Shown here in pieces: positions 30,170 to 39,763 of a stretch of 64,000 nucleotides of DNA (position 1 is its first letter; each line of letters opens with the position of its first letter). The stretch lies in contig NZ_JACSPQ010000017.1 of assembly GCF_014837055.1 (NCBI RefSeq), positions 1 through 64,000 of the forward strand, read 5' to 3'. The notes beneath the pieces are model-generated. The model had not been told where the DNA came from. It searched no databases and saw only the letters and a program-made list of their open reading frames with translations. This stretch comes from Phocaeicola faecium. GTDB lineage: Bacteria > Bacteroidota > Bacteroidia > Bacteroidales > Bacteroidaceae. Position numbers and translations under genes: made by a program.

Positions 30170-30278
30170 TCCGGCTTTGTCAGAGGCTTAAAACACTATG
30201 GGAAGAACCGGGCAACGCTATGGGAAGCGTTGGTCAACGCTACCGCATAAGATGACTGACACTAACGGTTGCGTTTTG
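30170..30278 (-). repeat. modular palindromic repeat, copy B
   Basis: Modules CACTATGGGAAGAACCGGGC, AACGCTATGGGAAGCGTT and CGCTACCGCATAAGATGA, in the same orientation as copy A. The left edge CGGCTTTGTCAGAGGCTT also occurs, inverted, at the edge of copy C. Confidence 0.85.
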
Positions 30279-30409
30279 GGGCGGAACTGCACCGGTAAAT
30301 TTGAACCGGTGCTGATATTTCAGGTGCTGAAAGCTGTAAAAAAGAACGGAAATATATCAGAAATCGGTTGTGTTTGTATTTATATGATTATCAGTATGTT
30401 ACTGATTTA

Positions 30410-30479
30410 TTTGGACAATAGAGGCAGGATTTTGGACAATAGAGATAGTGGTTTGTACTTTTCTGACCGTAGTTTGTAC
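30410..30479 (+). promoter_or_regulatory. four phased TTTG[G/T]AC direct repeats, likely HTCS operator
   Basis: TTTGGAC at 30410 and 30431, TTTGTAC at 30452 and 30473: starts exactly 21 bp apart, i.e. two helical turns, on one face of the DNA. The last unit ends 31 bp before the -7 box at 30511, in the region of the PUL's first gene. Direct repeats at this spacing suit tandem binding of AraC-type domains, such as that of the HTCS at 43477-47427. The link to that regulator is inference. Confidence 0.65.
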
Positions 30480-30510
30480 TCTTCGTTTCATGGGTTTTAC
30501 TTCTATCTTA

Positions 30511-30518
30511 TACCTTTG
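30511..30518 (+). promoter_or_regulatory. -7 box of the PUL operon
   Basis: TACCTTTG, 32 nt before the GH97 ATG. No good -33 TTTG is present, as expected for an activator-dependent promoter. Confidence 0.7.
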
Positions 30519-30550
30519 CCATCAAAGTTAACTAATCAAAAAACCTATTT

Positions 30551-32482
30551 ATGAAAAAGACTTTATTGATACTTTCGTTAATCTTGTGCGGAGGCAAGAT
30601 GATGGCGGAAAATTACACCGTAAAATCTCCCGATGAAAACATTGTCGTAAATGTGGAAACGGGAGCGATTACCACCTATTCTGTGAGCTTTAAAGGGCAG
30701 GTCGTATTAAGTCCTTCTCCTATCTCAATGACATTCGATAACGGTACGGTTATCGGCCGGAATATGAAAGTTACCGATGTGGATTACCTTTCAGAAGATA
30801 AAACGCTGACTCCGGTCATTCGTCAGAAGAGCAAAACGATACGCGACCATTATAATGAAATGGTGTTGAGCGCAGATAAATACCAGCTTCGTTTCCGGGT
30901 GTACGATGACGGTCTGGCTTACCGGTTTCATACCGATTTTGCCGATTCTTTAAAAGTGCTGAGCGAAGAAGCTACTTATTGTTTCCCGAAAGACTATAAC
31001 ACATTGTTCCCCGAAGAACGTACCATGCTGTCGGCACAGCAACCTTTGTTTAAGCCGATGAAACTTTCTGAAATTCGTCCGGAGCAGTTTTGCAGCACTC
31101 CCATCCTGATAAAGATAGACGATAAGGCGCGTATCTTCATCAGCGAATCCGACTTGGAAAGTTATCCGGGAATGTTCTTGAAGAAACAGGGCAAATACGA
31201 ACTGGCAGGCAAGTTTGCCGCTTACTCGTTAGAGGATGAAAAAACCGACGACCGTCAGATATTCCCCACCAAGCGTGCCGATTATCTTGCCCGCGTGAGC
31301 GGAACGCGCAACTATCCGTGGCGTGCGATGATTGTGGCCGAAGATGATGCCAACCTGATAACCAATCAGCTTATCTATAAGTTGGCTCCCGAATCGGAAG
31401 GAGACTACTCATGGGTACGTCCGGGAAAAATCGCATGGGACTGGTATAACGCTTTGGCGCTGTATGATGTAGATTTCAAAGCGGGTGTGAATAATGAGAC
31501 GTATAAATATTATATCGATTTTGCTTCGCGTTACGGAATCGAGTACGTGGTGCTCGACGACGGATGGTCGGAAGCATGGGATGTAACCAAGACCGTTCCC
31601 GAAATCAACATGGAGGAACTGGTGGCTTACGGAAAGAAAAAGAACGTCGATCTTATTTTGTGGGTATCTTGGGCTCCGTTCCGCGAAAAGTTGGATGAAG
31701 CATTCGACCTGTTTAGCAAATGGGGTATCAAAGGTATCAAGATGGACTTCATGAACCGCGATGACCAAGAGATGGTTGACTTCTATTACACCGTAGCTCG
31801 CAAAGCAGCCGAACACAAACTGTTGGTAGACTTCCACGGAGCTTACAAACCTACCGGATGGTTACGTACTTTCCCCAACGTGCTGACTTCGGAAGGAGTA
31901 GCCGGTCTTGAGAATCATAAATGGGGAAGTTTCGTTACTCCGGAACATAACGTAACGTTGCCTTTTACACGCATGGTGGCAGGTCCGATGGACTATACGC
32001 CGGGAGCGATGCTCAACTTCCACGAAAAAGACCACAAGATATGGTTTAACCTTCCTGCCTCTGTGGGTACGCGCTGCCATCAGTTGGGCATGTACGTGGT
32101 ATACGAAAGCCCGTTGCAGATGTTGGCCGACTCTCCTTCAAACTACTACCGCGAAGAAAAGTGCATGGAGTTCTTGAGCCAAGTGCCCGTGGTATGGGAC
32201 GAGACCCGCGTGCTGAAAGCATCGGTAGGAGAATACGTGGTAGTGGCCCGCCGTTCGGGAGACACATGGTTTATTGGCGGCATGGTAGGTAAAAAAGGAC
32301 AAACCTTCGACATCAACCTCGACTTCATCAAAGGAACAAAAACGATGACCAGCTGGGAAGACGGAGTAAATGTCGACATACAGGCAAGAGACTTCGCCTG
32401 CCGCACCAAGAAAGTAAAACAAGGCGATACCGTAACCATCAAGATGTATGATGGCGGAGGTTATGCGGCTATCATCAAATAA
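30551..32482 (+). CDS. GH97 glycoside hydrolase (retaining type), copy 2
   Basis: 643 aa, secreted to the periplasm (MKKTLLILSLILCGGKMMA). Same three-part layout as copy 1; barrel starts IAWDWYNALALYDVDF. Motifs: YVVLDDGWSEAW, IKMDFMNRDDQEMVDF with D399 as likely nucleophile, and LTSEGVAGLEN with E448. The KMDFMN Asp places it in the alpha-galactosidase-like branch. First gene of the PUL transcript, directly behind the phased operator and -7 box; susC starts 94 nt after its stop. It probably removes terminal alpha-linked galactose or beta-L-arabinopyranose from imported oligosaccharides. Confidence 0.92.
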   Translation: MKKTLLILSLILCGGKMMAENYTVKSPDENIVVNVETGAITTYSVSFKGQVVLSPSPISMTFDNGTVIGRNMKVTDVDYLSEDKTLTPVIRQKSKTIRDHYNEMVLSADKYQLRFRVYDDGLAYRFHTDFADSLKVLSEEATYCFPKDYNTLFPEERTMLSAQQPLFKPMKLSEIRPEQFCSTPILIKIDDKARIFISESDLESYPGMFLKKQGKYELAGKFAAYSLEDEKTDDRQIFPTKRADYLARVSGTRNYPWRAMIVAEDDANLITNQLIYKLAPESEGDYSWVRPGKIAWDWYNALALYDVDFKAGVNNETYKYYIDFASRYGIEYVVLDDGWSEAWDVTKTVPEINMEELVAYGKKKNVDLILWVSWAPFREKLDEAFDLFSKWGIKGIKMDFMNRDDQEMVDFYYTVARKAAEHKLLVDFHGAYKPTGWLRTFPNVLTSEGVAGLENHKWGSFVTPEHNVTLPFTRMVAGPMDYTPGAMLNFHEKDHKIWFNLPASVGTRCHQLGMYVVYESPLQMLADSPSNYYREEKCMEFLSQVPVVWDETRVLKASVGEYVVVARRSGDTWFIGGMVGKKGQTFDINLDFIKGTKTMTSWEDGVNVDIQARDFACRTKKVKQGDTVTIKMYDGGGYAAIIK

Positions 32483-32575
32483 GTATTTGCGGGAGTTATC
32501 CAAACTCCCGTAAAGCCCATTGATTAATTATCTAATCGTGTGAACACATACTTACTAAATCTAATTACTTATCTA

Positions 32576-35500
32576 ATGAAAACATTTCAATCAAGTTCAA
32601 GTAGCAAGCATCTCTTGATAGCGGGTATGCTTGCATGGGGAATTTTGCCGACGTTTGCAAGTCCCGCTACCGCCCATGAAGCAACGGATGCTGCTCCTAT
32701 CGTTCAGCAGGATGTTACGCTGAAAGGAACAGTTGTAGATCAGAAGACGGGCGAACCTATCATCGGTGCTAATGTGGTTGTAAAAGGTACTACCAACGGA
32801 GTGATTACCGACATCGACGGTAACTATATGTTACAAGCTCCCGTAGGTTCTATTTTGGAAATATCTTATATCGGATATCAGAGTTTGGAAATCAAGGCTA
32901 CGGCTCAGCCCCAACACATAGAGCTTGGTGAAGATACGCAAGCGTTGGAGGAAGTAGTGGTGGTAGGTTATGGCGTACAGAAGAAAGCAACCGTAACCGG
33001 GTCTGTGGCTACGGTAAAAGGAAGCGAACTGAAAGCCACCGGTACACCGAACGTTACCAATATGTTTGCCGGTAAGATTCCGGGTGTAATTACTACCTCG
33101 AATTCCGGTGAACCGGGCAATGACTGGTCTGATATTTATATCCGTGGTAAAGGTTCATTGAATAGCAATAGTCCGCTGGTTGTAATCGATGGTGTGGCAG
33201 ACCGTAACGGCATCAGTAACTTGGAGCGTTTGAATCCGAACGATATTGAGTCTATCAACGTATTGAAAGATGCTTCTGCCGCTATCTATGGTGCGCAGGC
33301 TGCCAACGGTGTTATCTTGGTTACTACCAAGCGCGGTTCGTCTGCCAACGGCAAACCGGTCGTAAACTATAACGGTTCGGTAACGCTGGCTCAAAACACC
33401 CGTACACCCGACTTGATGAATGCCTATGAGTACATGGTTTACGATGATGAAATCAAGCGGTATAACAATCAGACTCCTCTTTGGGAAAGCGTGAAAAACG
33501 GTTATTTGGACGGAACGATTGACCGCAACCAGTATGGCGATACCGACTGGATGGACGTATTGTTCCGTGGCGTAGCTCCCCAAACCCGTCACTCTCTGTC
33601 TATCAACGGAGGCACGGATAAGGTAAAATATTACGTTTCAGGCGACTATTCTTATCAGGAACCGATGTATGAGAATACGGTATTCAACTATAATACCTAT
33701 CAGGTACGTTCGAATATTGATGCTCAGGTAACAAAAGATTTGAAAATCAGTGTAAACCTCGACGGACGTAAAGAGCGTCGTAACCAGTCTATCTATCCTA
33801 CGTCTACCATCTTCTGGGAAGCGATGCAAGTTCCCCCTCACATGTACGATTATTATCCGAACGGATTGCCGGGACCGGGTATCAATAACGGAAATAACAT
33901 TGCTATCCTTGCTTCCGGAAAAGATACGGGATACGATAGAGTAGACGATTACTTTATAAACTCGAAGTTTGCTTTCGAACTGAACATGCCGTGGATTACC
34001 GAAGGACTTTCTTTGTCGGGTTACGGAGCGTTCAACTTCCATTTCCGCAATGAAAAGCAGATGTGGGATGTATGGGATACCTATACTTATAATACACTGA
34101 CGGGTAATTATGATAAGCAAACCACTAACCCCGAAGGAGGTACGATTAAGTTGGACCAGTCGCATGAGAACAACTTGTCTCGTACGCTGCACCTGAAGTT
34201 GGCTTACGACCGCGTATTTGGCGATCACCATGTAAGCGCATTCGTGGCTTACGAACAAAACAAGTACGATGGTGAAGTATTTGCGGCAGAACGTAACTAT
34301 TTCTTAAACAGTAAGCTGGATTACCTAAACTTTGGTGGAGACCGTGAAAAGACCAACTCCGGTAGCGGCTATATTTCAGTGCGCCAGAACTTCTTCGGAC
34401 GTTTGAACTATACGTTTAAAGACCGCTATATGTTTGAGTTCTCTATCCGTCGAGACGGTTCAATGAACTTTGCTCCCGGTCATCGTTGGGGTACATTCCC
34501 CGGTTTGTCTGCCGGTTGGCGTATCAGCGAAGAAAAGTTCATCCGCGAGAAAGCTCCTTTCATCAACGACCTGAAGTTGAGACTTTCTTGGGGTAAGTTA
34601 GGTAACGATAACGTAGACGCTTTCCAATACGTAAGTCCGTATGTGATGGAGAACGGTGCCATTTTAGGCAGAACTCCGGCATTGGGCAAAGCCATTTACC
34701 CGGGCGTGCTTGCCAATCCGTATATTACATGGGAGAAAGTAGACTCGAAGAACATCGGTGTCGACGGAACTTTCTGGGATGGCATGTTAGGATTTACTGT
34801 TGAATATTTCTTCCAGAAGCGTACCGATATCCTTGCTCCGCGTCAGGCTTCTATCCCTTACTACACCGGATTGGGAAATACGCTTCCCGATGAAAACTTG
34901 GGTGAGGTCAATAATCAAGGTATCGAATTTATGTTGAGTCACCGTAATAAGATAGGAAACGTAAATTATTATGTAAGCGGTAACTTTACCTTCGCAAGAA
35001 ACAAGATTGTATATTTCGATGAAGCTGCCAACATTCCCGACTGGCAACGTGAAACGGGAGGCCCGATGGATACGTGGTTGATGTATAAAACCGACGGTAT
35101 TTACCAGACTTGGGATGAGATTAACAGCACTCCGCATTTGTCAGGAACTCAGCCGGGTGACATCAAATACGTAGATGTAGACGGTAACGGAGAAATAACG
35201 GATAACGACCGAATCCGCAGCAATACCAGCAACGTTCCTGAAATCGTGTACGGCATCAACTACGGTATCGAATGGAAAGGATTGGAAGTAAGCATGTTGT
35301 GGACAGGACAAGGGAGAGCCAGCCAGATGATTGTGCCTTACTCTTATAACTTGGATAAGGATTTCTATGAAAACCGTTGGATTTCTGCCGAAGAAACTCC
35401 GAACTCCAAATATCCGAGAGCTTTCAATAAAGACGACCAAATCAATACGAAATGGAGCGATTTCTGGCTGTATGATGCTTCGTTCATCCGTTTGAAGAAT

Positions 35501-35698
35501 GTGGAAATAGCCTATAATTTGCCGCAACGAATCGTAGAACGCTTGAAGATGCAGAACATCCGCCTGTCATTGACGGGTACAAACTTGCTGACGTTTGATA
35601 AGATTAAGATACAAGACCCGGACTCAAAAGCTACCGGCTTTAATCAGGCATATCCGATGGCAAAAACTTATTCGTTTGGCGTTAATGTCACTTTCTAA
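32576..35698 (+). CDS. susC: SusC/RagA-family TonB-dependent outer-membrane transporter
   Basis: 1040 aa. Signal peptide, then a carboxypeptidase-D-like N-terminal domain (LKGTVVDQKTGEPIIGANVV), a TonB-box-like region EEVVVVGYGVQKK, the plug (KGSELKATGTPNVTNMFAGK to GANGVILVTTKRG) and a 22-strand barrel ending in a final strand YSFGVNVTF. Imports oligosaccharides across the outer membrane with TonB energy, together with the SusD lipoprotein encoded next. I start at ATG 32576; the GTG frame from 32540 lacks a signal-like start. The gene symbol is family-level, not a claim of starch specificity. Confidence 0.95.
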   Translation: MKTFQSSSSSKHLLIAGMLAWGILPTFASPATAHEATDAAPIVQQDVTLKGTVVDQKTGEPIIGANVVVKGTTNGVITDIDGNYMLQAPVGSILEISYIGYQSLEIKATAQPQHIELGEDTQALEEVVVVGYGVQKKATVTGSVATVKGSELKATGTPNVTNMFAGKIPGVITTSNSGEPGNDWSDIYIRGKGSLNSNSPLVVIDGVADRNGISNLERLNPNDIESINVLKDASAAIYGAQAANGVILVTTKRGSSANGKPVVNYNGSVTLAQNTRTPDLMNAYEYMVYDDEIKRYNNQTPLWESVKNGYLDGTIDRNQYGDTDWMDVLFRGVAPQTRHSLSINGGTDKVKYYVSGDYSYQEPMYENTVFNYNTYQVRSNIDAQVTKDLKISVNLDGRKERRNQSIYPTSTIFWEAMQVPPHMYDYYPNGLPGPGINNGNNIAILASGKDTGYDRVDDYFINSKFAFELNMPWITEGLSLSGYGAFNFHFRNEKQMWDVWDTYTYNTLTGNYDKQTTNPEGGTIKLDQSHENNLSRTLHLKLAYDRVFGDHHVSAFVAYEQNKYDGEVFAAERNYFLNSKLDYLNFGGDREKTNSGSGYISVRQNFFGRLNYTFKDRYMFEFSIRRDGSMNFAPGHRWGTFPGLSAGWRISEEKFIREKAPFINDLKLRLSWGKLGNDNVDAFQYVSPYVMENGAILGRTPALGKAIYPGVLANPYITWEKVDSKNIGVDGTFWDGMLGFTVEYFFQKRTDILAPRQASIPYYTGLGNTLPDENLGEVNNQGIEFMLSHRNKIGNVNYYVSGNFTFARNKIVYFDEAANIPDWQRETGGPMDTWLMYKTDGIYQTWDEINSTPHLSGTQPGDIKYVDVDGNGEITDNDRIRSNTSNVPEIVYGINYGIEWKGLEVSMLWTGQGRASQMIVPYSYNLDKDFYENRWISAEETPNSKYPRAFNKDDQINTKWSDFWLYDASFIRLKNVEIAYNLPQRIVERLKMQNIRLSLTGTNLLTFDKIKIQDPDSKATGFNQAYPMAKTYSFGVNVTF

Positions 35699-35717
35699 CC
35701 TTTAAAAGAATACGTAT

Positions 35718-37436
35718 ATGAAAACAAAAATATTTAAAACGATTGGTCTTGGGGCATTGATAGCTTCTGTAGGAGCGTGCGACATCTTGGATGTTGAGCC
35801 TTTAGACACTTATACAAAAGAAGATGTGTTTACTGATGTAAGCCTGTTACAGTCATACGTACACCGTAATTATAACCTGCCTCAAACCGGTTGGGATCAG
35901 AGCGCTTTGCGCTTCTCATGTGATGAAACGTATAATAACTTTAACTGGCAATCTTCGTACACGGTACTTGAAGGAAGCGTAACTCCCGACCAGTTGGGTA
36001 ACTTGGATATCTGGAGTGCGTATTATGAGAACATCAAGAACTGTAACATCTTCTTCGAAAACATGGACTATGTAAATCAGGTAGACGAACCGGAAAGAAG
36101 CTACCTGATAGGCGAAGAAACCTTTTTCCGCGCTTTCTATTACATGTCATTGGTAAACCGTTACGGCGGTGTGCCTATTATAACGAAGTCTTATAATCTT
36201 GAAGATACCGACGAGATGATGGATGTGAAACGTGCAAGCTATAAGGAATGCGTAGACTCCATTATTACATGGTTTGACCGCGCTGCAAACTATTTGCCTG
36301 AACAATATAGTGATGACGCTGACTTTGGACGAGCAACAAGTATTGCGGCAAAGGCGATGAAGAGCCGTATGTTGCTGTATGCAGCCAGTCCGTTATGGGC
36401 TTCGGAAAGCGGTAGAACCTATCAAGAGGCAGCTGATGCAGCCAAAGAGGTTATCGACTTGTGTTTAGCCAATGGTATGGATTTGGATCCCGATTATGGA
36501 GGTATGTTCTTGAATCCTGAAAGTCAGGAAATCATTTTCGAACGCTTGTATGACCAAGAGCACGGACATTATTTTGATTGGGATAACTCACCTAACGGGT
36601 ACGGTGGCTATTCCGGTACTTGCATTACTCAAGAAATGGTTGACAGCTATGAATTGCCGGGAAGAACATTCCCTGACAGGACATGGTATACCACAGGCGA
36701 TTCAACGGATGTTAATCCGTGGCAAAACCGTGACCCGCGTTTCTATGCATCTGTCTTATGCGACGGACAAGAGTTCAGAGGACGTGAAGTTGCTTTCTAT
36801 GTGCAGGAAACCGAAAATGAGAAAACTCATAAGATTGAAGTTGTATCAGGTGGTATAGATAGTGAATTCGGAAATCAAAACTGGAACTATTCTAAGTCTC
36901 ACTATACCATTCGTAAGTTTATGGATGAAACCTTGCGTGTGGCTTGGACAGATAAAGGAAGTCAGCCGTGGATCTATTGCCGTTTGGGTGAAATTTACTT
37001 GAATTATGCCGAAGCATCTTATTTTGCCGGAGATGAAGAAACGGCTCGTAAATACCTGAACTTGATACGTCAAAGAGCACGTAACTACGGTGTACAGTAT
37101 TTGGAACAAGATATCCCCGATATGCTTCCGGATATTACAGCGAGCGGTGACGAACTGTTCGAGGCTATTCAGCAAGAACGTAAGGTTGAATTAGCCTTTG
37201 AGGAACATCGTTTCTTCGATGTACGTCGCTGGAAAAATGCTGAAGAAAATCAAGTCGGGCAATTCCACGGCATCCGAATCTTGAAGAAATTGAATGGTGT
37301 AAAGAACTATAAGATAATAGAGTTAGGAAAAGTACGTAGCTTTATAGCTCCGAACCACTATCTTGTCCCGATACCGAACTATGAGCGTCGCAAGAACAGT
37401 GCGTTGGAACAAAATCCGGGTTACTCTGACTTGTAA
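35718..37436 (+). CDS. susD: SusD/RagB-family surface glycan-binding lipoprotein
   Basis: 572 aa. SPII signal MKTKIFKTIGLGALIASVGAC with lipobox VGAC, placing it on the cell surface as lid of the SusC barrel. TPR-like helices (EETFFRAFYYMSLVNRYGGVPI, the hallmark LVNRYGGVP) and the C-terminal RKVELAFEEHRFFDVRRW motif are typical. It captures oligosaccharides for SusC. Spacing to susC is 19 nt. A terminator hairpin follows, so the downstream glycosidase genes may depend on read-through or their own promoter. Confidence 0.95.
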   Translation: MKTKIFKTIGLGALIASVGACDILDVEPLDTYTKEDVFTDVSLLQSYVHRNYNLPQTGWDQSALRFSCDETYNNFNWQSSYTVLEGSVTPDQLGNLDIWSAYYENIKNCNIFFENMDYVNQVDEPERSYLIGEETFFRAFYYMSLVNRYGGVPIITKSYNLEDTDEMMDVKRASYKECVDSIITWFDRAANYLPEQYSDDADFGRATSIAAKAMKSRMLLYAASPLWASESGRTYQEAADAAKEVIDLCLANGMDLDPDYGGMFLNPESQEIIFERLYDQEHGHYFDWDNSPNGYGGYSGTCITQEMVDSYELPGRTFPDRTWYTTGDSTDVNPWQNRDPRFYASVLCDGQEFRGREVAFYVQETENEKTHKIEVVSGGIDSEFGNQNWNYSKSHYTIRKFMDETLRVAWTDKGSQPWIYCRLGEIYLNYAEASYFAGDEETARKYLNLIRQRARNYGVQYLEQDIPDMLPDITASGDELFEAIQQERKVELAFEEHRFFDVRRWKNAEENQVGQFHGIRILKKLNGVKNYKIIELGKVRSFIAPNHYLVPIPNYERRKNSALEQNPGYSDL

Positions 37437-37521
37437 TCGTACAGAATCAGAACAACATGAACCGATAGATGTGTAGGGTTAGGTTATAGTAGCAATAAAC
37501 GCTGCCGCGTTTATAAATAAA

Positions 37522-37566
37522 TGTGCCCGCGTTTTGAAAAAAATACGGGCATATTTTTTATTTTTA
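37522..37566 (+). terminator. terminator after susD
   Basis: TGCCCG and CGGGCA form a stem followed by TATTTTTTATTTTT. It probably lowers expression of the following genes relative to susCD. Confidence 0.75.
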
Positions 37567-37571
37567 CCCAT

Positions 37572-37688
37572 CGGAAAACACTACCGTTAGTGTTACTCAT
37601 CTTATGCGGTAGCGTTGACCGGTTCTACCCATAGTGTTGATCGGTTCTTCCCATAGCGTTTTTCAAGCCGCTGACAAAGCCTGATAAC
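37572..37688 (+). repeat. modular palindromic repeat, copy C
   Basis: Modules ACACTACCGTTAGTGTT, TTATGCGGTAGCGTTGACC, GGTTCTACCCATAGTGTTG and GGTTCTTCCCATAGCGTTTT. Longest copy, with a flanking stretch (AAGCCGCTGACAAAGCC) that pairs with the edge of copy B. It fills most of the gap between susD and the next gene; a single TTTGGAC lies at 37690. Confidence 0.85.
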
Positions 37689-37752
37689 GTTTGGACAAAC
37701 CTGTTGTTCGAGATAAATCATAGAATAGTAACTGAATAAAAATTAGAATGTT

Positions 37753-39759
37753 ATGAATGTGTTTAAAACACTGGCTGTAGCCGGATGTTCATTGCTTGCC
37801 TTAAACGGGGCGGCTGATGAATCTCCACGTTGGCATATTGCACCGGATAATAAAATCGTGTGGACAGTTGACGGGCAGATTCCTCACGAAGACCATATTG
37901 AAATGAGCGGCAAACAAGTATCGGTGGTATTGCGATACGGAGTGGATTGCAACGGAGGATTCACACTGAATAAAAGCATGGTATGGCCTCTGCTGCGAAC
38001 TATCCCCAACAATACCCATGCCAGCCTGATGCGTCGTTACGATTGGAATCCGCTGAGCGGCATCACGGTAAACGGACGCAGCTTTACCAACGAGAAAGTA
38101 AAAGATATTACGCTGAAAGGAATGCTTACGGTAAAGAGTACGTTCGATCAGGGTTATTACGGACAGTGGGAGCTGACCCGCGAATATCTGCCTTCGGCAG
38201 AACTTCCTGCTTTGGTGGAACTGTATCAGGTGGTGAATACGGGTAAGGACAACCTTTCCATTGAAATACCGGAAGACGGTTTTGTGGCTCATACAGACCC
38301 TGCCAAAGGGGTGACAGGCTCGTATACCATCGAAGGAAAACTTGACCGCAACGGATTTTTCACCTTGCAGCCCGGCGATACCCTGCGCTTTACTGCTTCT
38401 GTTTCTGCACATCGGCAGAATGAAAGTCCGGTAAAGATTGATGCTGAGGCTGAGAAGGCGAAACGCATGGATTTGGTAAACGGATGGATGGATAAACTGG
38501 TGTTAGAAACTCCCGATTCTGTTATCAACCGCATGTTTGCTTTTTCTAAAATCCGTGCTTGCGAAAGTATCTACGAAACACAGGGCGGGCCCATGCACGG
38601 CCCCGGCGGAGAATCGTATTACGCGGCTATTTGGGCAAACGACCAAGCAGAGTATATCAATGCTTATTTCCCTTTCACCGGGTATGAATACGGCAATGCT
38701 TCCGCACTGAACTCGTTCCGTCATTTCGCACGCTTTATGAACGACGAATGGAAACCCATTCCCAGTTCGATAGTGGCCGAAGGGCTGGACATCTGGAACG
38801 GAGTAGGCGACCGCGGGGATGCGGCAATGATAGCGTACGGAGCATCGCGTTATGCGTTGGCTTACGGAAACCGTGAGGTGGCGGAAGAATTGTGGCAACT
38901 CATTACGTGGTGTCTGGAATACTGCAAGCGCAAACTGAATGCCGAGGGCGTGGTGACATCGGATACCGACGAGCTGGAGAACCGTTTCCCGTCGGGCGAT
39001 GCGAACCTCTGTACGTCGTCACTCTATTACGATGCGTTGATTTCGGCTTCTTACCTTGCAAAAGAATTGAACAAGGGTAGTAAGATTGCCAATACATACC
39101 GCAGCCAAGCAGCCGAACTGCGTAAAAACATCGAAAAATACTTCGGAGCCAAAGTTGAAGGATTTGATACCTACGCTTATTATAAGGGTAATGACATTCT
39201 CCGTTCATGGATTTGCATCCCGCTCACGGTGGGTATCAACGAACGTGCGCAAGGAACCATCGATGCTCTGTTCTCACCCCGCTTGTGGACGGAAAACGGG
39301 CTGCTGACCCAAGCAGGCGACCAAACTTTCTGGGACCGTTCTACACTTTATGCTCTGCGTGGCGTCTATGCGGCAGGCGAAACCGAAAAGGCTACCGATT
39401 ACCTGCACCGTTATTCGGCAACCCGTCTGTTGGGTGAACACGTGCCTTATGCCATCGAAGCATGGCCGGAAGGCGGACAGCGTCACTTGTCGGCAGAAAG
39501 CGGCTTATACGGGCGCATCATCACCGAAGGCATGTTTGGCATTCGTCCGGTCGGATTTAAGGAATTTATCGCCACTCCCCGGCTTCCGCAGGCATGGAAT
39601 GAGATGAGGCTTCGCAACATTTGTGCTTTCGGAACTACATTCGACATGGAAGTCAATCGCTTGGCTAATGGAAAGTTGCAAGTGTCTGTTTGGCAGAAAG
39701 GGAAAAAGAAAACTTATACAGTGAAAGACGGAAATTCTATTAACATCAAATTAATGTGA
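37753..39759 (+). CDS. secreted (alpha/alpha)6 glycosidase-like protein
   Basis: 668 aa with an N-terminal signal (MNVFKTLAVAGCSLLALNGAADE; the Cys may make it a lipoprotein). Residues to about 260 look like a beta-sandwich. From about 265 the helical pattern is that of six-hairpin glycosidases, with GPMHGPGGESYYAAIWANDQ near 280-300, WNGVGDRGDAAMIAYGASRY, TSDTDELENRFPSGDANLCT near 404-420, and YAIEAWPEGGQRHLSAESG. The conserved acidic clusters WANDQAE and SDTDELE could hold the catalytic pair. I do not recognise the GH family; related (alpha/alpha)6 families include GH78, GH95 and GH127. Second transcriptional segment of the PUL, 4 nt before the next gene. Confidence 0.7.
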   Translation: MNVFKTLAVAGCSLLALNGAADESPRWHIAPDNKIVWTVDGQIPHEDHIEMSGKQVSVVLRYGVDCNGGFTLNKSMVWPLLRTIPNNTHASLMRRYDWNPLSGITVNGRSFTNEKVKDITLKGMLTVKSTFDQGYYGQWELTREYLPSAELPALVELYQVVNTGKDNLSIEIPEDGFVAHTDPAKGVTGSYTIEGKLDRNGFFTLQPGDTLRFTASVSAHRQNESPVKIDAEAEKAKRMDLVNGWMDKLVLETPDSVINRMFAFSKIRACESIYETQGGPMHGPGGESYYAAIWANDQAEYINAYFPFTGYEYGNASALNSFRHFARFMNDEWKPIPSSIVAEGLDIWNGVGDRGDAAMIAYGASRYALAYGNREVAEELWQLITWCLEYCKRKLNAEGVVTSDTDELENRFPSGDANLCTSSLYYDALISASYLAKELNKGSKIANTYRSQAAELRKNIEKYFGAKVEGFDTYAYYKGNDILRSWICIPLTVGINERAQGTIDALFSPRLWTENGLLTQAGDQTFWDRSTLYALRGVYAAGETEKATDYLHRYSATRLLGEHVPYAIEAWPEGGQRHLSAESGLYGRIITEGMFGIRPVGFKEFIATPRLPQAWNEMRLRNICAFGTTFDMEVNRLANGKLQVSVWQKGKKKTYTVKDGNSINIKLM

Positions 39760-39763
39760 TTTT

